Shown: positions 17,896 through 26,087, counted from the stretch's first letter. The stretch: DNA of 33,932 nucleotides from an uncultured Cellvibrio sp. (GCA_946481735.1 CAMLOU010000030.1:1-33932), one strand, 5' to 3'. Translations and numbers: made by a program. Notes: generated by a model from the sequence alone, not told the origin.

Positions 17896-18327
17896 TCAAA
17901 ACCTGATAAGCACCGACGATGCACTGCGGTTTGCTTCGCCATGGTAAACGGCTTCAATATTGTTACCATCCGGGTCCAGCACAAACGCAGCATAATAGCC
18001 CGGATGATAATTGCTGCGCACACCGGGCGCGCCGTTGGAGGTGCCGCCGTGAGCAATAGCCGCTTCATAAAATGCATCTACCGTCGCGCGATCTTTCGCT
18101 TGAAATGCCAGATGATTACGCCCGGTTAACATACCCAGGGCCGCCGGGCTGTCTGCTGCTGATACGACCAATTCGTCCGCCCAGAAAAATCCATCACCGG
18201 TACCGCTGACAGGAATATCCAATACCGCCAGAACCGCCGTATAAAATGTGCGCGATACCGACAAGTCACGCACAACCAATTGAATATGATCAATCAAACG
18301 GCCGCGATGCAATTCTTGCGTTTCCAT
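17896..18327 (-). CDS. VOC (glyoxalase/dioxygenase superfamily) protein
   Basis: 143 aa with the paired beta-alpha-beta-beta-beta units of the vicinal oxygen chelate fold. The likely metal positions are visible: His in LIDHIQLVV, His in GRNHLAFQA and Glu in GNNIEAVYH. Between them is the YYAAFVLDPDGNNIEAVYHG ending shared with many uncharacterised VOC proteins. ATG 18327 is preceded by GAAGGAGA. The substrate is unknown. It stands alone between the NLP gene and a palindromic repeat. Confidence 0.88.
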   Translation of the reverse strand: METQELHRGRLIDHIQLVVRDLSVSRTFYTAVLAVLDIPVSGTGDGFFWADELVVSAADSPAALGMLTGRNHLAFQAKDRATVDAFYEAAIAHGGTSNGAPGVRSNYHPGYYAAFVLDPDGNNIEAVYHGEANRSASSVLIRF

Positions 18328-18416
18328 AATGGTCTCCTTCGGAAAGGTTGCAACATCGTAAAAAGCAGACGATGGCTCACTCGAAAGGTTCCTTTTTGTA
18401 TAAAATCCCTCTCCAC

Positions 18417-18447
18417 GTAGGTCGGATTAGCGCAGCGTAATCCGACA
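18417..18447. repeat. GTAGGTCGGATTA-type palindromic repeat
   Basis: A full copy in reverse orientation with perfect TCGGATTA/TAATCCGA arms and the CGCAGCG centre lies 15 bases from the stop codon of the exported hypothetical protein. Confidence 0.85.
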
Positions 18448-18462
18448 AAAACTCCATATCAA

Positions 18463-18903
18463 TTATTCTTTAATAATAATGCTCCGATCTTCTTTTCCTC
18501 GTAGCGCACAGGTGCCAATAAACCTTTCCGTTTCTGAAACGGTATCGCCTTTCACCTTGGGTGAAAATCCCCACTTTGGATAAGCTTTTAAGCATCGCTT
18601 CATCAAAAGCCCTGATTCGTCATTCGTGTTACAAAAATCTATGTTGACGTTCTTCGGGGTATAAAGATTCGCGGAAGACTTGGTTAAATTGAACGACATC
18701 TTGCATAACGCATATTTTCCATTCTTCCCATAAGCTGATGGCAGTTCGACTTCTTTTATTACAGAAATAATCACGCGGGGGTCAGCAAACTTTGATGCAG
18801 TATTGGCTGAAAACATCATGTCACTACTGATTGTTGCAGCTAAGCTATAAGCGGATAAAAAAATTAATGTAAAGCCAGTGAGCAATGCCTTTATGTGTTT
18901 CAT
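18463..18903 (-). CDS. Hypothetical exported protein
   Basis: 146 aa from ATG 18903. The N-terminus MKHIKALLTGFTLIFLSAYSLAA is a clear Sec signal, so the mature protein (about 123 aa) is periplasmic or secreted. Four cysteines in the mature part (SALCKMSF-like, DFCN, KRCLKA, GTCALRG regions) suggest one or two disulfides. I do not recognise a family. The frame opens 31 codons earlier, but that extension overlaps the lipoprotein gene and lacks signal character. It follows the lipoprotein gene closely in the same direction. Confidence 0.7.
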   Translation of the reverse strand: MKHIKALLTGFTLIFLSAYSLAATISSDMMFSANTASKFADPRVIISVIKEVELPSAYGKNGKYALCKMSFNLTKSSANLYTPKNVNIDFCNTNDESGLLMKRCLKAYPKWGFSPKVKGDTVSETERFIGTCALRGKEDRSIIIKE

Positions 18904-18919
18904 AAAAATTCCAATACCT

Positions 18920-19156
18920 CTATTTGTCCGATACGCCGTTTCGTTCACGCTGATACTCTTCGTAAGATTTATTCGTGCGTTCAATGCATTCATCATAGGC
19001 AGGTGGTGGTTCCTTAATACAATCGTTGCGCTGATTGATGCGTATATTCTTGTACACGGCTTTGTTGCTGCACCCGATCACGCCAATTATAAGTAGCGTA
19101 ATTAATAATATATTCATGGTCAAAGCCACCGAGTTCTTCAAAAAATTAATTTCCAT
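18920..19156 (-). CDS. Small predicted lipoprotein
   Basis: 78 aa from ATG 19156, which has GAGGGGG about 6 nt upstream; an in-frame ATG at 19117 is the alternative. The hydrophobic segment NILLITLLIIGVIGCSN ends in a lipobox-like VIGC. The mature tail contains CIKEPPPAYDECIERTNKSYEEYQRERN, a cysteine-bracketed, proline-rich pattern I have seen in small proteobacterial lipoproteins without assigned function. With the upstream start it overlaps the stop of the beta-lactamase-fold gene by 11 bases, suggesting coupling. Confidence 0.7.
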   Translation of the reverse strand: MEINFLKNSVALTMNILLITLLIIGVIGCSNKAVYKNIRINQRNDCIKEPPPAYDECIERTNKSYEEYQRERNGVSDK

Positions 19157-20201
19157 TCAATACCCCCTCAATCACATCAACAATGTCCCAGCGCGGCACA
19201 TCACTGCTGTTTGTCAGTACAATGATGGCGTTGTTAGCACGGGGTTCCAGCACAAGAATAGATTCATAGCCGCGTATGCCGCCCATGTGGTACGCGTAAT
19301 CACTCTGATGACGGCGAGTGATGAACCAGCCCAAACCAATGCGCGTTTCTTCCCAGCTTGTGTTTTGTAAAGGCGTAAGCATTTGTTCGTAAGTGTTTTT
19401 CGTCAGGAGTTTTGGCGATTTAGTTAAAACCGCCTGGACCCACAGACTTAAATCGGCGACGTTAGTAATTAACCCTTCACTGGGAAAAAACTGTGGGTCA
19501 AAAGGCCATTGCTGGTCATGAGGGATAGGCCGTGCATTTTTAAACGGCTCCACATCTGGCTGTACGCCAGTCGATCCAGAATAATAACCGGAGCTATCCA
19601 TCAACGCGGGCTTCAAAATATGACGTTCGATGTAAGTCTGATAGGGCAATCCGGAAGCCTCGGTAATAATCTTGCCGAGCAAATTAAAACCCGTGTCGGA
19701 ATACTGAAACTGAACGCCCGGTTTGCTATCCGGATTAACCGTCAGTACGTTTTTAAGATAAGCGCTATACCCGCTGTCTTCACTGAAAGGCTCGGGCCAG
19801 ACCTTGTCCTGTAAACCGCCGTGATGGGTGAGTAAATGTTTAATAGTCAGTTGGGAATGCTTAAACTCGGGAATATAAACGGCAACCTTGTTATCGAGTG
19901 CTAACGTATCTTTTTCCGCTAACTGCAGGATTGCTTGAGCGGTAAACAGCTTGGTGATAGACGCGATTCTAAAACGTGTAGTGCCTGGTCCAGTTTGTAG
20001 AATTTTATCCTTCTGTTGATGTAAGTCAGCGATAAATACAATCTTCCCTGACTGTATGACGCTGACCGATAAAGCAGGAATCTTGTGCTCATACATGATG
20101 CCTGTTAAAGCCTGTTGCAAGGCGTCCGTCTTATCCGCAAATGCCGGGGCCGACATGCACACCAACACCAGAACTATCGAAACGAGTTTCCTTCCATTCA
20201 T
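19146..20201 (-). CDS. Serine hydrolase, class C beta-lactamase/PBP4* fold
   Basis: 351 aa from ATG 20201 (AGGTGA about 6 nt upstream), with a Sec signal ending in APAFA. The active-site Ser-x-x-Lys is SITK at residues 81-84, the second motif is Tyr-Ser-Asp at 167-169 in QYSDTGFNLLG, and the third is HMGG in YHMGGIRGYES. YSD instead of YxN is usual in esterase or peptidase members of this fold, so it is not evidence for antibiotic resistance. LLTHHGGL and PGVQFQYSDTGFN are family signatures. The frame is open to 20270, but that extension would overlap the SRPBCC gene. Confidence 0.9.
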   Translation of the reverse strand: MNGRKLVSIVLVLVCMSAPAFADKTDALQQALTGIMYEHKIPALSVSVIQSGKIVFIADLHQQKDKILQTGPGTTRFRIASITKLFTAQAILQLAEKDTLALDNKVAVYIPEFKHSQLTIKHLLTHHGGLQDKVWPEPFSEDSGYSAYLKNVLTVNPDSKPGVQFQYSDTGFNLLGKIITEASGLPYQTYIERHILKPALMDSSGYYSGSTGVQPDVEPFKNARPIPHDQQWPFDPQFFPSEGLITNVADLSLWVQAVLTKSPKLLTKNTYEQMLTPLQNTSWEETRIGLGWFITRRHQSDYAYHMGGIRGYESILVLEPRANNAIIVLTNSSDVPRWDIVDVIEGVLNGN

Positions 20202-20241
20202 TGATTCACCTGACCCTTCACTTAATGAAGGGCAGATTGTC

Positions 20242-20700
20242 TCACCCATTATCCGAAATGTCAGGCTCAACCAATTTGGTCAGTTGGTCCAGCGATTCTT
20301 GCCAACCCAGGTAACACATTTCTGTCGGAATCACCTCCGGAATACCCGCCTGCACAATGCTGATATCCGTTCCGCACAATACAGTTTTGAGCGTGATGGA
20401 CACTGTCATCTCTCCGGGCAGGTTCGCATCGTCAAAACGATCTTTGTGTTGAATGTATTGGTTGGGCACCAGCTCAGTGTATTCCACCGTAAACGAGTGG
20501 CTGCTTCCGGTACCGAAATTGGTGAACGACATCTTATAACCGCCGCCGACGCGGACATCCATAGTGTGGATCGTGCCGGTAAATCCATAGGGTGGCAGCC
20601 AGCGCTCCAGCGCACTTTTATCGGTAAAGGCTTTATAAACCCGCTCGGCGGGTGCGCGCAGCACGCGGTGTAAACGTACGGTGTTTGCTTCGTTTGACAT
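20242..20700 (-). CDS. AHSA1/SRPBCC domain protein
   Basis: 152 aa from ATG 20700 with AAGGAGAC about 6 nt before it. The domain fills the protein: VRLHRVLRAPAERVYKAFTD, ALERWLPPYGF, VRVGGGYKMSFTNFGTG, and the C-terminal helix CYLGWQESLDQLTKLVEPD. These START-like proteins bind hydrophobic ligands; bacterial members often sit beside PhnB-like VOC genes or small regulators, and the role here is unknown. The frame is open for 73 codons upstream, which I treat as non-coding because the domain and the ribosome-binding site both start at 20700. Confidence 0.88.
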   Translation of the reverse strand: MSNEANTVRLHRVLRAPAERVYKAFTDKSALERWLPPYGFTGTIHTMDVRVGGGYKMSFTNFGTGSSHSFTVEYTELVPNQYIQHKDRFDDANLPGEMTVSITLKTVLCGTDISIVQAGIPEVIPTEMCYLGWQESLDQLTKLVEPDISDNG

Positions 20701-20943
20701 GGTCGTCTCCTTATTGATGGTTGGATGTTGCTTACTGACTAGTCGAACGGGAACGACTGAAATCGACAGGGCCGCTGCTTCATTGGCCAATTTATTTATC
20801 AACTCGCACATCCATTTCACGTCGCTTGGCGTATAAATCAACATCGTCTGTTCAAGGCATATCTCGTCATGCTGCCCTCGCCAAGCCCGGACGAATAACT
20901 CATTGATTTTCATCCACATTCATCATCTGCGAGTATCACGTTT

Positions 20944-22257
20944 ATGTTTTTCTCCAAGCGTCGGGCGCAGGAACAAGCGGCTCTGGCCCAACAGGTTGCA
21001 AGCCTTCAGGAGCGTTTCGACAGTATTTCGCGCTGCTGCGCGACCATCAATTTCACCAAAACCGGCGAGGTAGTAGACGCGAGCGAGTCGTTTCTCGCGG
21101 TGGTCGGGTACCGCCTGGATGAGATAAAAGGCCGTCACCATCGCCTTTTTTGCCCGCAGGATGTCATCGTCTCCCGGGAGTATTCCGCATTCTGGCAGGA
21201 CTTGTCCCAAGGCATTGCCAAGCGCGGCATATTCCGGCGCAAACACAAGAATGGATCGGATATCTGGTTGGAAGCGACCTACATCCCCATCTATGAAAAC
21301 GGCACCCTGGCGCACATCATGAAGATCGCCTACGACGTGACGCACACGCAGTTGCAGGCGATGGAAAGTGGCGCGCTGATTGAAGCCATCCACCGCTCCA
21401 GCGCGGTAATAGAATTCACCCCCGATGGCTCGGTGGCCAACGCAAACGAAAATTTTTTGCTTACTATGGGTTACCGCGACCTCCATGCGATTAAAGGCAA
21501 ACATCACAAAATATTTTGCCCGGTAGATTTCTACAATGAGAATCCGAATTTCTGGCAGGAATTAGCCAGCGGAAAAATTAAAAACGGTCTCTTCCAGCGG
21601 CTGGACAGCCGTGGCAATACCGTGTGGCTGGAAGCAACCTACAACCCGGTTTACAACCACGCCGGAAGCATCATCAAAATTATTAAAGTCGCTAGCGACG
21701 TTACGGCGCGCATCGAAAAACAACTCAAAATCCAAAAGGCCGCCGAGGTGGCTTACAGCACCGCCGTGGAGACGGCGCAAGTGTCAGAGCAGGGCGCACA
21801 AATTCTGCAAGAAAATCTCCGCAACTCGGAAAAGATCGCGGTCGACATAAAGCAATCTGCCGAGCGGGTTGAGGATTTGAATCAGCAATCCCGTGAGATT
21901 TCCAAGATTGTCACCACGATAAAATCCATTGCGGATCAAACCAATTTGCTTGCATTAAATGCCGCGATTGAAGCCGCGCGCGCCGGTGACCATGGCCGAG
22001 GGTTTGCGGTCGTGGCCGACGAAGTCCGGACGCTCGCCGCCAGAACCAGCAAATCCACAGAAGAAATTAATCACATGGTGGATAAAAACAGTGACCTGGT
22101 GGTAAAAGCGCGCGACAGCATGATCGAGGTAATAACTCAGGCCACGCAAAACGCCAACCTGGTGAATGAAGCCTCGGCCATCATTGATGAAATTCTCCGG
22201 GGTGCCGAGCATGTGTCACAGGTGGCGGTTAATCTGGTGAATAATTCGAGTAGTTAA
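20944..22257 (+). CDS. Soluble PAS-PAS methyl-accepting chemotaxis protein (BdlA-like)
   Basis: 437-aa cytosolic receptor with no transmembrane segment. Residues 1-30 form a coiled coil, then two PAS domains at about 33-133 and 153-254; each carries GYR, the KG(R/K)HH(R/K)xFCP stretch and IWLEATY/VWLEATY. An MCP signalling domain follows with its hairpin tip at about 329-360 ([34 protein letters not shown] split across that range). The architecture and length match P. aeruginosa BdlA, which links redox or energy state to biofilm dispersal. The C-terminus lacks a CheR-tethering pentapeptide. The ribosome-binding site before the ATG is weak. No che genes are nearby. Confidence 0.9.
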   Translation: MFFSKRRAQEQAALAQQVASLQERFDSISRCCATINFTKTGEVVDASESFLAVVGYRLDEIKGRHHRLFCPQDVIVSREYSAFWQDLSQGIAKRGIFRRKHKNGSDIWLEATYIPIYENGTLAHIMKIAYDVTHTQLQAMESGALIEAIHRSSAVIEFTPDGSVANANENFLLTMGYRDLHAIKGKHHKIFCPVDFYNENPNFWQELASGKIKNGLFQRLDSRGNTVWLEATYNPVYNHAGSIIKIIKVASDVTARIEKQLKIQKAAEVAYSTAVETAQVSEQGAQILQENLRNSEKIAVDIKQSAERVEDLNQQSREISKIVTTIKSIADQTNLLALNAAIEAARAGDHGRGFAVVADEVRTLAARTSKSTEEINHMVDKNSDLVVKARDSMIEVITQATQNANLVNEASAIIDEILRGAEHVSQVAVNLVNNSSS

Positions 22258-22263
22258 TGCCAG

Positions 22264-23091
22264 TCAGTCGCGCGCCTGCTTAAGCCACGCCTTCGGCGAA
22301 ACCCCGCATTGCGATTTAAACGCGCGGGAGAGCGCCGACTCGCTGCCGTAACCGGCTTCTTCCGCAATCAACTTGAGCGACTGCCCGCCCTTCAACCATT
22401 TTTGTACCAGGCCGATGCGCCAGCGTTGCACATAGCTCGCTGGCGTTTCTCCCACTGCGTCGCGAAATAAATTGGAAAACACACTCCGCGACATGCCTGC
22501 CACCGTCGCGAGTGATTCCACGCTCCAATCTTTTTCCGGCGCCTGATGTATTGCCACAATCGCGCGGCGCAATTGCGGGTGCGCAAAACCCGCGAGCAGG
22601 CCGACCTGGGCGCTGCCGTTTTCCATCAATTGCCGCAAGAGTTGAATCAATACCACTTCAAATAACCGATCCAGCACTGCTTGTCGGCCACAGTTACTCG
22701 CCTCGGCTTCGGCAAACAACAGCGTCAGGATTGACACGCTATCGGGCAGTTGCGACAGCGGAATACACACGCAGGCGGGCAGGGCAGTGGCGAGGGGATT
22801 GGCCGCGCCGCCTTCAAACGCAATATGCGCACACACAAAATCGGCGCCCCGCTCGCTGTCCGTGACAAACCGGTGCGCGGTAGGGCGGGGATAAAACAGC
22901 AGGGTCGGTTCTTCCAGCGTATGGGCGCGGGTGTTGCCGTGCCAAACCTCGGCCCGTCCCGCCTTCATAAGATGCAGCTGCCCATAGGGCTCTGTCCCAT
23001 CCAGCGTGTTAATGCCGCACAGCGGGCCGGTTTGGAAGGTGCGGGCACTGACAGAAAAGTGGCCCAGCAGGGCAGCGAGTCGATCCACCAT
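22264..23091 (-). CDS. AraC family regulator with cupin sensor domain
   Basis: 275 aa. The N-terminal half (to about 165) is a cupin-type sensor ([30 protein letters not shown]), as in the AraC_binding_2/Cupin_6 regulators. The C-terminal double helix-turn-helix includes [33 protein letters not shown] and [32 protein letters not shown]. It is divergent from the exported alpha/beta hydrolase across 127 bases, which makes that gene the obvious target candidate. It is convergent with the MCP gene, only 6 bases apart. Confidence 0.9.
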   Translation of the reverse strand: MVDRLAALLGHFSVSARTFQTGPLCGINTLDGTEPYGQLHLMKAGRAEVWHGNTRAHTLEEPTLLFYPRPTAHRFVTDSERGADFVCAHIAFEGGAANPLATALPACVCIPLSQLPDSVSILTLLFAEAEASNCGRQAVLDRLFEVVLIQLLRQLMENGSAQVGLLAGFAHPQLRRAIVAIHQAPEKDWSVESLATVAGMSRSVFSNLFRDAVGETPASYVQRWRIGLVQKWLKGGQSLKLIAEEAGYGSESALSRAFKSQCGVSPKAWLKQARD

Positions 23092-23218
23092 AAATACGAT
23101 CCGTCAAAAATTAAAGACAAACTGTATCAATTCGTATGCGAGATTGCCAGACAATGCTCCTCGTCAACACGCAATACCCAAATCACTCACCACATTGAAT
23201 GTAAAAGGAAGCAAAGTC

Positions 23219-24151
23219 ATGAACAAATTTACGCGTACCCTCATCGCCACCTTAGCCGTTGCCGCATTGCCGCTCATCTCCATCGCCGCCGACGCATCAA
23301 GCAAGGTTGCCCGCACCGCCAGCACCGTCACCACCCAAGACGGCGTGGAGCTGTACTACAAAGACTGGGGCCCCAAAAATGGCCAGGTCGTGATGTTCAG
23401 CCACGGCTGGCCGCTCAACTCAGACAGCTGGGAATCGCAAATGCAATTCCTTGCCGAGAAAGGCTACCGTGTGATTGCCCACGACCGCCGTGGCCATGGC
23501 CGCTCCAGCCAGCCTTGGGACGGTAACGACATGGACCACTACGCCGACGACTTATCTGCCGTGATCAACGCCCTCAAGGTAAAAGATGTAACCCTGGTAG
23601 GCTTCTCCACTGGCGGCGGCGAAGTGGCACGTTACATCGGCCGGCACGGCACCAAACTCGTGAAAAAAGCCGCACTGATCAGCGCTGTACCGCCGATCAT
23701 GGTGAAGACCGAGTGGAATCCCAACGGCGTACCCATGTCGGTGTACGACGGCATCCGTGAAGCGTCCAACAAAGACCGTTCGCAACTGTACCTGGACATC
23801 GCCTCCGGCCCCTTCTTTGGTTTTAACCGCGAAGGCGCCAAACCTTCACAAGGCATGATCCAATCCTTCTGGAGGCAGGGCATGATGGCCGGTGCAAAAA
23901 ATACTTACGACTCCATCGCCGCGTTTTCAGCAACGGATTTCAGAGAAGATTTAGCAAAATTTGATGTGCCAACCCTGGTAGTACACGGCGACGACGATCA
24001 ACTCGTACCGATTGAAACCACCGGCAAAGCCTCAGCCGCGTTGATCAAGAATTCAAAACTGATCATCTACAAAGGCGCCCCGCACGGATTGGCAGATACG
24101 CACAAGGAGCAGTTGAATCAGGATTTGTTGAATTTTTTGCAGAGTAAGTAA
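23219..24151 (+). CDS. Exported alpha/beta hydrolase, non-haem chloroperoxidase/esterase type
   Basis: 310 aa from ATG 23219, preceded by AAAGGAAGC. A Sec signal (to about residue 24) makes it periplasmic or secreted, unlike the cytosolic family members. The catalytic triad is Ser130 in [13 protein letters not shown], Asp260 in [10 protein letters not shown] and His289 in [10 protein letters not shown]. The oxyanion region is [12 protein letters not shown]. It belongs to the perhydrolase/chloroperoxidase-like esterases, where haloperoxidase activity is often a side reaction. Probably regulated by the divergent AraC protein. The track-length frame opening at 23006 lies antisense to the regulator and was not used. 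Confidence 0.92.
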   Translation: MNKFTRTLIATLAVAALPLISIAADASSKVARTASTVTTQDGVELYYKDWGPKNGQVVMFSHGWPLNSDSWESQMQFLAEKGYRVIAHDRRGHGRSSQPWDGNDMDHYADDLSAVINALKVKDVTLVGFSTGGGEVARYIGRHGTKLVKKAALISAVPPIMVKTEWNPNGVPMSVYDGIREASNKDRSQLYLDIASGPFFGFNREGAKPSQGMIQSFWRQGMMAGAKNTYDSIAAFSATDFREDLAKFDVPTLVVHGDDDQLVPIETTGKASAALIKNSKLIIYKGAPHGLADTHKEQLNQDLLNFLQSK

Positions 24152-24168
24152 ATCGGTAACAGCGACAC

Positions 24169-24204
24169 AAAAAAGCCGGCGTACATGCGCCGGCTTTTTT
24201 ATTT
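24169..24204 (+). terminator. Rho-independent terminator after the exported hydrolase
   Basis: A 13-bp stem, AAAAAAGCCGGCG (24169-24181) / CGCCGGCTTTTTT (24188-24200), has a 6-nt loop and a T-run on both strands, so it can also stop transcription from the minus side. Confidence 0.9.
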
Positions 24205-24232
24205 TATAACGCAACACGTTGCAAAGAATTAA

Positions 24233-24298
24233 CCGCGCCGCTTCTTCCGCGTCACCGTTGTACCAAAGGCAGATGGTATTTTTTGCTGGCGTGGTCAT
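24233..24298 (-). pseudogene. Remnant 5' end of a PhnB-like VOC gene
   Basis: From ATG 24298 the reading frame gives MTTPAKNTICLWYNGDAEEAAR, the standard N-terminus of PhnB/3-demethylubiquinone methyltransferase-like VOC proteins. After residue 22 the similarity stops abruptly and the frame runs into the hydrolase terminator and antisense of the hydrolase. A GGAGA ribosome-binding site still precedes the ATG. A deletion has evidently removed the rest of the roughly 150-aa gene. Confidence 0.7.
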
Positions 24299-24413
24299 AT
24301 CGGCTCTCCATAGTGGTTTAAAAAAATAGGGGCGTGAAAAAATTAACGCGGTTGTGTAACAATCAAACGGTTTGTGAATCAGGATACTTCGCATCACGTT
24401 GGAATATATCACT

Positions 24414-24593
24414 ATGACACGAGAATCTTCTGAAAATCTGTTAAGTGCGCACGCTGTAAAACAGAATGTTTATTTAAGTCTGGTTGTCGCGAATTTGCTC
24501 TTTGGATGGCTCCACCCCGAGCATATTGTGATTGCTGCAGTTGGCGCTGCTTTTTTTACTGTGTCTGGATTGGTTGGCCTGCGGGGGGATTAG
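24414..24593 (+). CDS. Small hypothetical membrane protein
   Basis: 59 aa from ATG 24414; a TTG at 24399 would add five residues. After a polar N-terminus it is hydrophobic: VYLSLVVANLLFGWL and IVIAAVGAAFFTVSGLVGL could each span the membrane. No family is recognised. The ribosome-binding site is weak (GGAATATATCACT before ATG). It sits between the PhnB remnant and the AT-rich block. Confidence 0.45.
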   Translation: MTRESSENLLSAHAVKQNVYLSLVVANLLFGWLHPEHIVIAAVGAAFFTVSGLVGLRGD

Positions 24594-24673
24594 CGGTTTT
24601 GGGAAACGGAGTGCGTTGATCAAGATCGTGCTGAAGATCATCGTGTGGGCCGAAAGTAATCGGCCTCTGTAAA

Positions 24674-24895
24674 TTATTTTAGAATTTTATCGTAAGGCAC
24701 ATGGTTGCTGCCTTCTTGCCAATTGCTTTCATAGAGCGCTTTAAGCTTTCCAGCTATCTCACCCACCTGAACAGAAAGATCCGCTGCATCGTCGGCTATC
24801 TCATCGTTGTCAGAATCAATCTGTTCGTGCAGTTCCTCTAGTTCCTTGTCAACGAGGCGAATTAAAGTGGCCAGTTCAGATAAAGAGAGGTTCAT
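24674..24895 (-). CDS. Small acidic hypothetical protein
   Basis: 73 aa, very acidic, almost entirely helical in appearance: SLSELATLIRLVDKELEELHEQ then a D/E-rich stretch, then GEIAGKLKALYESNWQEGSNHVPYDKIL. GGAGG lies about 5 nt before the ATG at 24895, which strongly supports translation. I recognise no function. It lies at the left edge of the AT-rich accessory block. Confidence 0.65.
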   Translation of the reverse strand: MNLSLSELATLIRLVDKELEELHEQIDSDNDEIADDAADLSVQVGEIAGKLKALYESNWQEGSNHVPYDKILK

Positions 24896-25008
24896 TTACG
24901 CCTCCGCAACTCATTTTATGAAGGCTTGATCGAGTAGCTATCTTCCTTTTCATCAGCATCTTCACGGGTTGCTCCCTACCTACAGCGAAATAGTAAAAGC
25001 CGTTAATA

Positions 25009-25245
25009 CTATTTTTCGAAAGGCGTTAATAAATAAGCTGGTGTCACATCAAGCGCAATAGATAACCGCTCGATATTGTAAATCGTGACGTTCTTCTCAC
25101 CGCGCTCCAGCATTCCGATATAAGTGCGATGCACCCCGGCATATTCCGCAAGCTCCTCTTGGGAAAGCCCAAGCTCCAGCCGTTTACGTCGAACATTGGC
25201 CGCGAATACGTTAACAAGTTGGCATTGATTAGGTTGTGTAGGCAT
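25009..25245 (-). CDS. XRE-family regulator, restriction-controller (C-protein) size
   Basis: 78 aa, consisting of little more than one helix-turn-helix: ANVRRKRLELGLSQEELAEYAGVHRTYIGMLERGEKNVTIYNIERLSIALDVTPAYLL covers nearly the whole protein (given here as a span, residues about 16-74). Size and layout match controller proteins of restriction-modification systems and related defence regulators. There is only a weak ribosome-binding site before ATG 25245; the predicted transcript would have a leader of about 17 nt. It is divergent from the gene at 25309, with the operator in between. No methyltransferase or restriction gene is present in the window. Confidence 0.9.
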   Translation of the reverse strand: MPTQPNQCQLVNVFAANVRRKRLELGLSQEELAEYAGVHRTYIGMLERGEKNVTIYNIERLSIALDVTPAYLLTPFEK

Positions 25246-25253
25246 TCGCCAAC

Positions 25254-25298
25254 TTTGCTAATTTGCATACTATAGTTCTACATACTATGATTAGCAAA
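25254..25298. promoter_or_regulatory. Divergent promoters with C-box-like operator
   Basis: A 9-bp inverted repeat TTTGCTAAT (25254-25262) / ATTAGCAAA (25290-25298) encloses two direct repeats ATACTATAGTT (25267-25277) and ATACTATGATT (25282-25292), 15 bp apart. The plus promoter reads TTGCAT (25263-25268), 17 bp, TATGAT (25286-25291). The minus promoter reads TTGCTA (complement of 25292-25297), 17 bp, TATAGT (complement of 25269-25274). The two promoters face each other and overlap, and each direct repeat covers one -10 box. A bound XRE dimer pair should therefore switch or repress both. Confidence 0.7.
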
Positions 25299-25308
25299 TA
25301 ATACGTAT

Positions 25309-25581
25309 ATGGACGGATTTAATATGTTGGATATAGAGACAAAAAGGAAGATCGGCGGGCAAGAGCTATCGGTCCAGCAGGAGTTTCTGAACCTTTGCGA
25401 TGAATTTTCCGAGTTTAACGACTATTGCGCATTCTTTTGCGAATCGGTAAGTCTTAATGTCACGCAGTGTGATTCGGCAGATAAGGCGTATGTGCAGGGA
25501 GCGAAGCGTATGTCTCGGTCGATCAGTGATAAGGCGCAATTGTTTGATGAGTGGTTGCAGCGAATTAATTGTCGCTTATAA
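25309..25581 (+). CDS. Hypothetical protein divergent from the XRE gene
   Basis: 90 aa from ATG 25309; an internal ATG at 25324 (85 aa) has GGA 6 nt upstream and may be the true start. The sequence is mixed polar/hydrophobic with three cysteines (NLCDEF, DYCAFFCES) and a basic C-terminal half (KRMSRSISDKAQLFDEWLQRINCRL). No known family. It lies about 11 nt after the predicted transcription start of the plus promoter, so it is probably the regulated partner of the XRE protein. Confidence 0.55.
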   Translation: MDGFNMLDIETKRKIGGQELSVQQEFLNLCDEFSEFNDYCAFFCESVSLNVTQCDSADKAYVQGAKRMSRSISDKAQLFDEWLQRINCRL

Positions 25582-25639
25582 ATACTATATCGGATTGATA
25601 TCGAAAGAGGTTTGATAGCAGCTTTCACTATAGCGAATA

Positions 25640-26014
25640 TTAATACCGCATTACTAGTTTAGATATTTCTGGAAAAGCTATTGGCTGGTTTATTTGAATG
25701 ATAAGGTCTCTATCGATCCATGCTTCCAATTCATGAGCAGGGATACAGATTGGTAACTCCCCAAGCCCCTCATCCAGAAGCCAACGAGTTCTATGTCTTC
25801 CATTTGTAAAGCTTATTTGATCCCGGTCTTCTATTGATGCAATGCCTGCGATAAAGGCGACCTTTCTATTATTCTCACCTTTTAAAAACCACTTATCTCG
25901 GGGCCCTCCTTTCCACTGGGTTAAGTATGCAGAATCCATACGCCAAAAGTGCTCTAATCGTTTAGAATCAACAATTACAGGCGAATGATAAAAACTATCT
26001 GAAATAATAATCAG
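25640..26014 (-). CDS. GRHR-motif protein, ParB-like/plasmid fertility inhibition-like; possible CTG start
   Basis: The frame carries FTNGRHRTRWLLDEGLGELPICIP, matching the (T/D)-x-GRHR-x-x-W-L signature I associate with ParB-like plasmid fertility-inhibition-type proteins (recalled, not searched). The first ATG (25939) gives 99 aa, but the frame stays open upstream and encodes HSPVIVDSKRLEHFWR, which resembles the N-terminal part of the family. There is no ATG, GTG or TTG before the in-frame TAA; a CTG at 26014 has GGAG exactly 7 nt upstream, giving about 124 aa. Alternatives are a 5'-truncated or frameshifted pseudogene. The function here is unknown. Confidence 0.5.
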   Translation of the reverse strand: MIIISDSFYHSPVIVDSKRLEHFWRMDSAYLTQWKGGPRDKWFLKGENNRKVAFIAGIASIEDRDQISFTNGRHRTRWLLDEGLGELPICIPAHELEAWIDRDLIIQINQPIAFPEISKLVMRY

Positions 26015-26041
26015 AGTGCATCTCCGTAGTTAAGTTTGGCG

Positions 26042-26067
26042 ACTTGCGGCCAAAAGCGGACATTTGT
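26042..26067. repeat. Left arm of an imperfect inverted repeat bracketing the OLD/helicase block
   Basis: About 18 of 26 positions match the reverse complement of 30983-31008; the best core is CCAAAAGCGGACAT here against CCCAAAGTGGACAT there (12 of 14). Confidence 0.35.
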
Positions 26068-26087
26068 ACGGGTAGATTGAGCACTTG

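Noticed and set aside
19146..20201. Antibiotic-resistance beta-lactamase
   Set aside because: The second motif is YSD rather than YxN and the overall pattern matches esterase or PBP4*-like hydrolases; resistance cannot be inferred.
20701..20919. In-frame 73-codon extension of the SRPBCC gene, possibly a separate peptide
   Set aside because: The domain begins at 20700 just after a perfect AAGGAGAC site; the extension has no recognisable features and lies in the divergent promoter region before the MCP gene.
25009..25581. Restriction-modification locus suggested by the C-protein-like regulator
   Set aside because: No methyltransferase or endonuclease gene is present within the window; the neighbours are small unknown proteins and an OLD/helicase pair.
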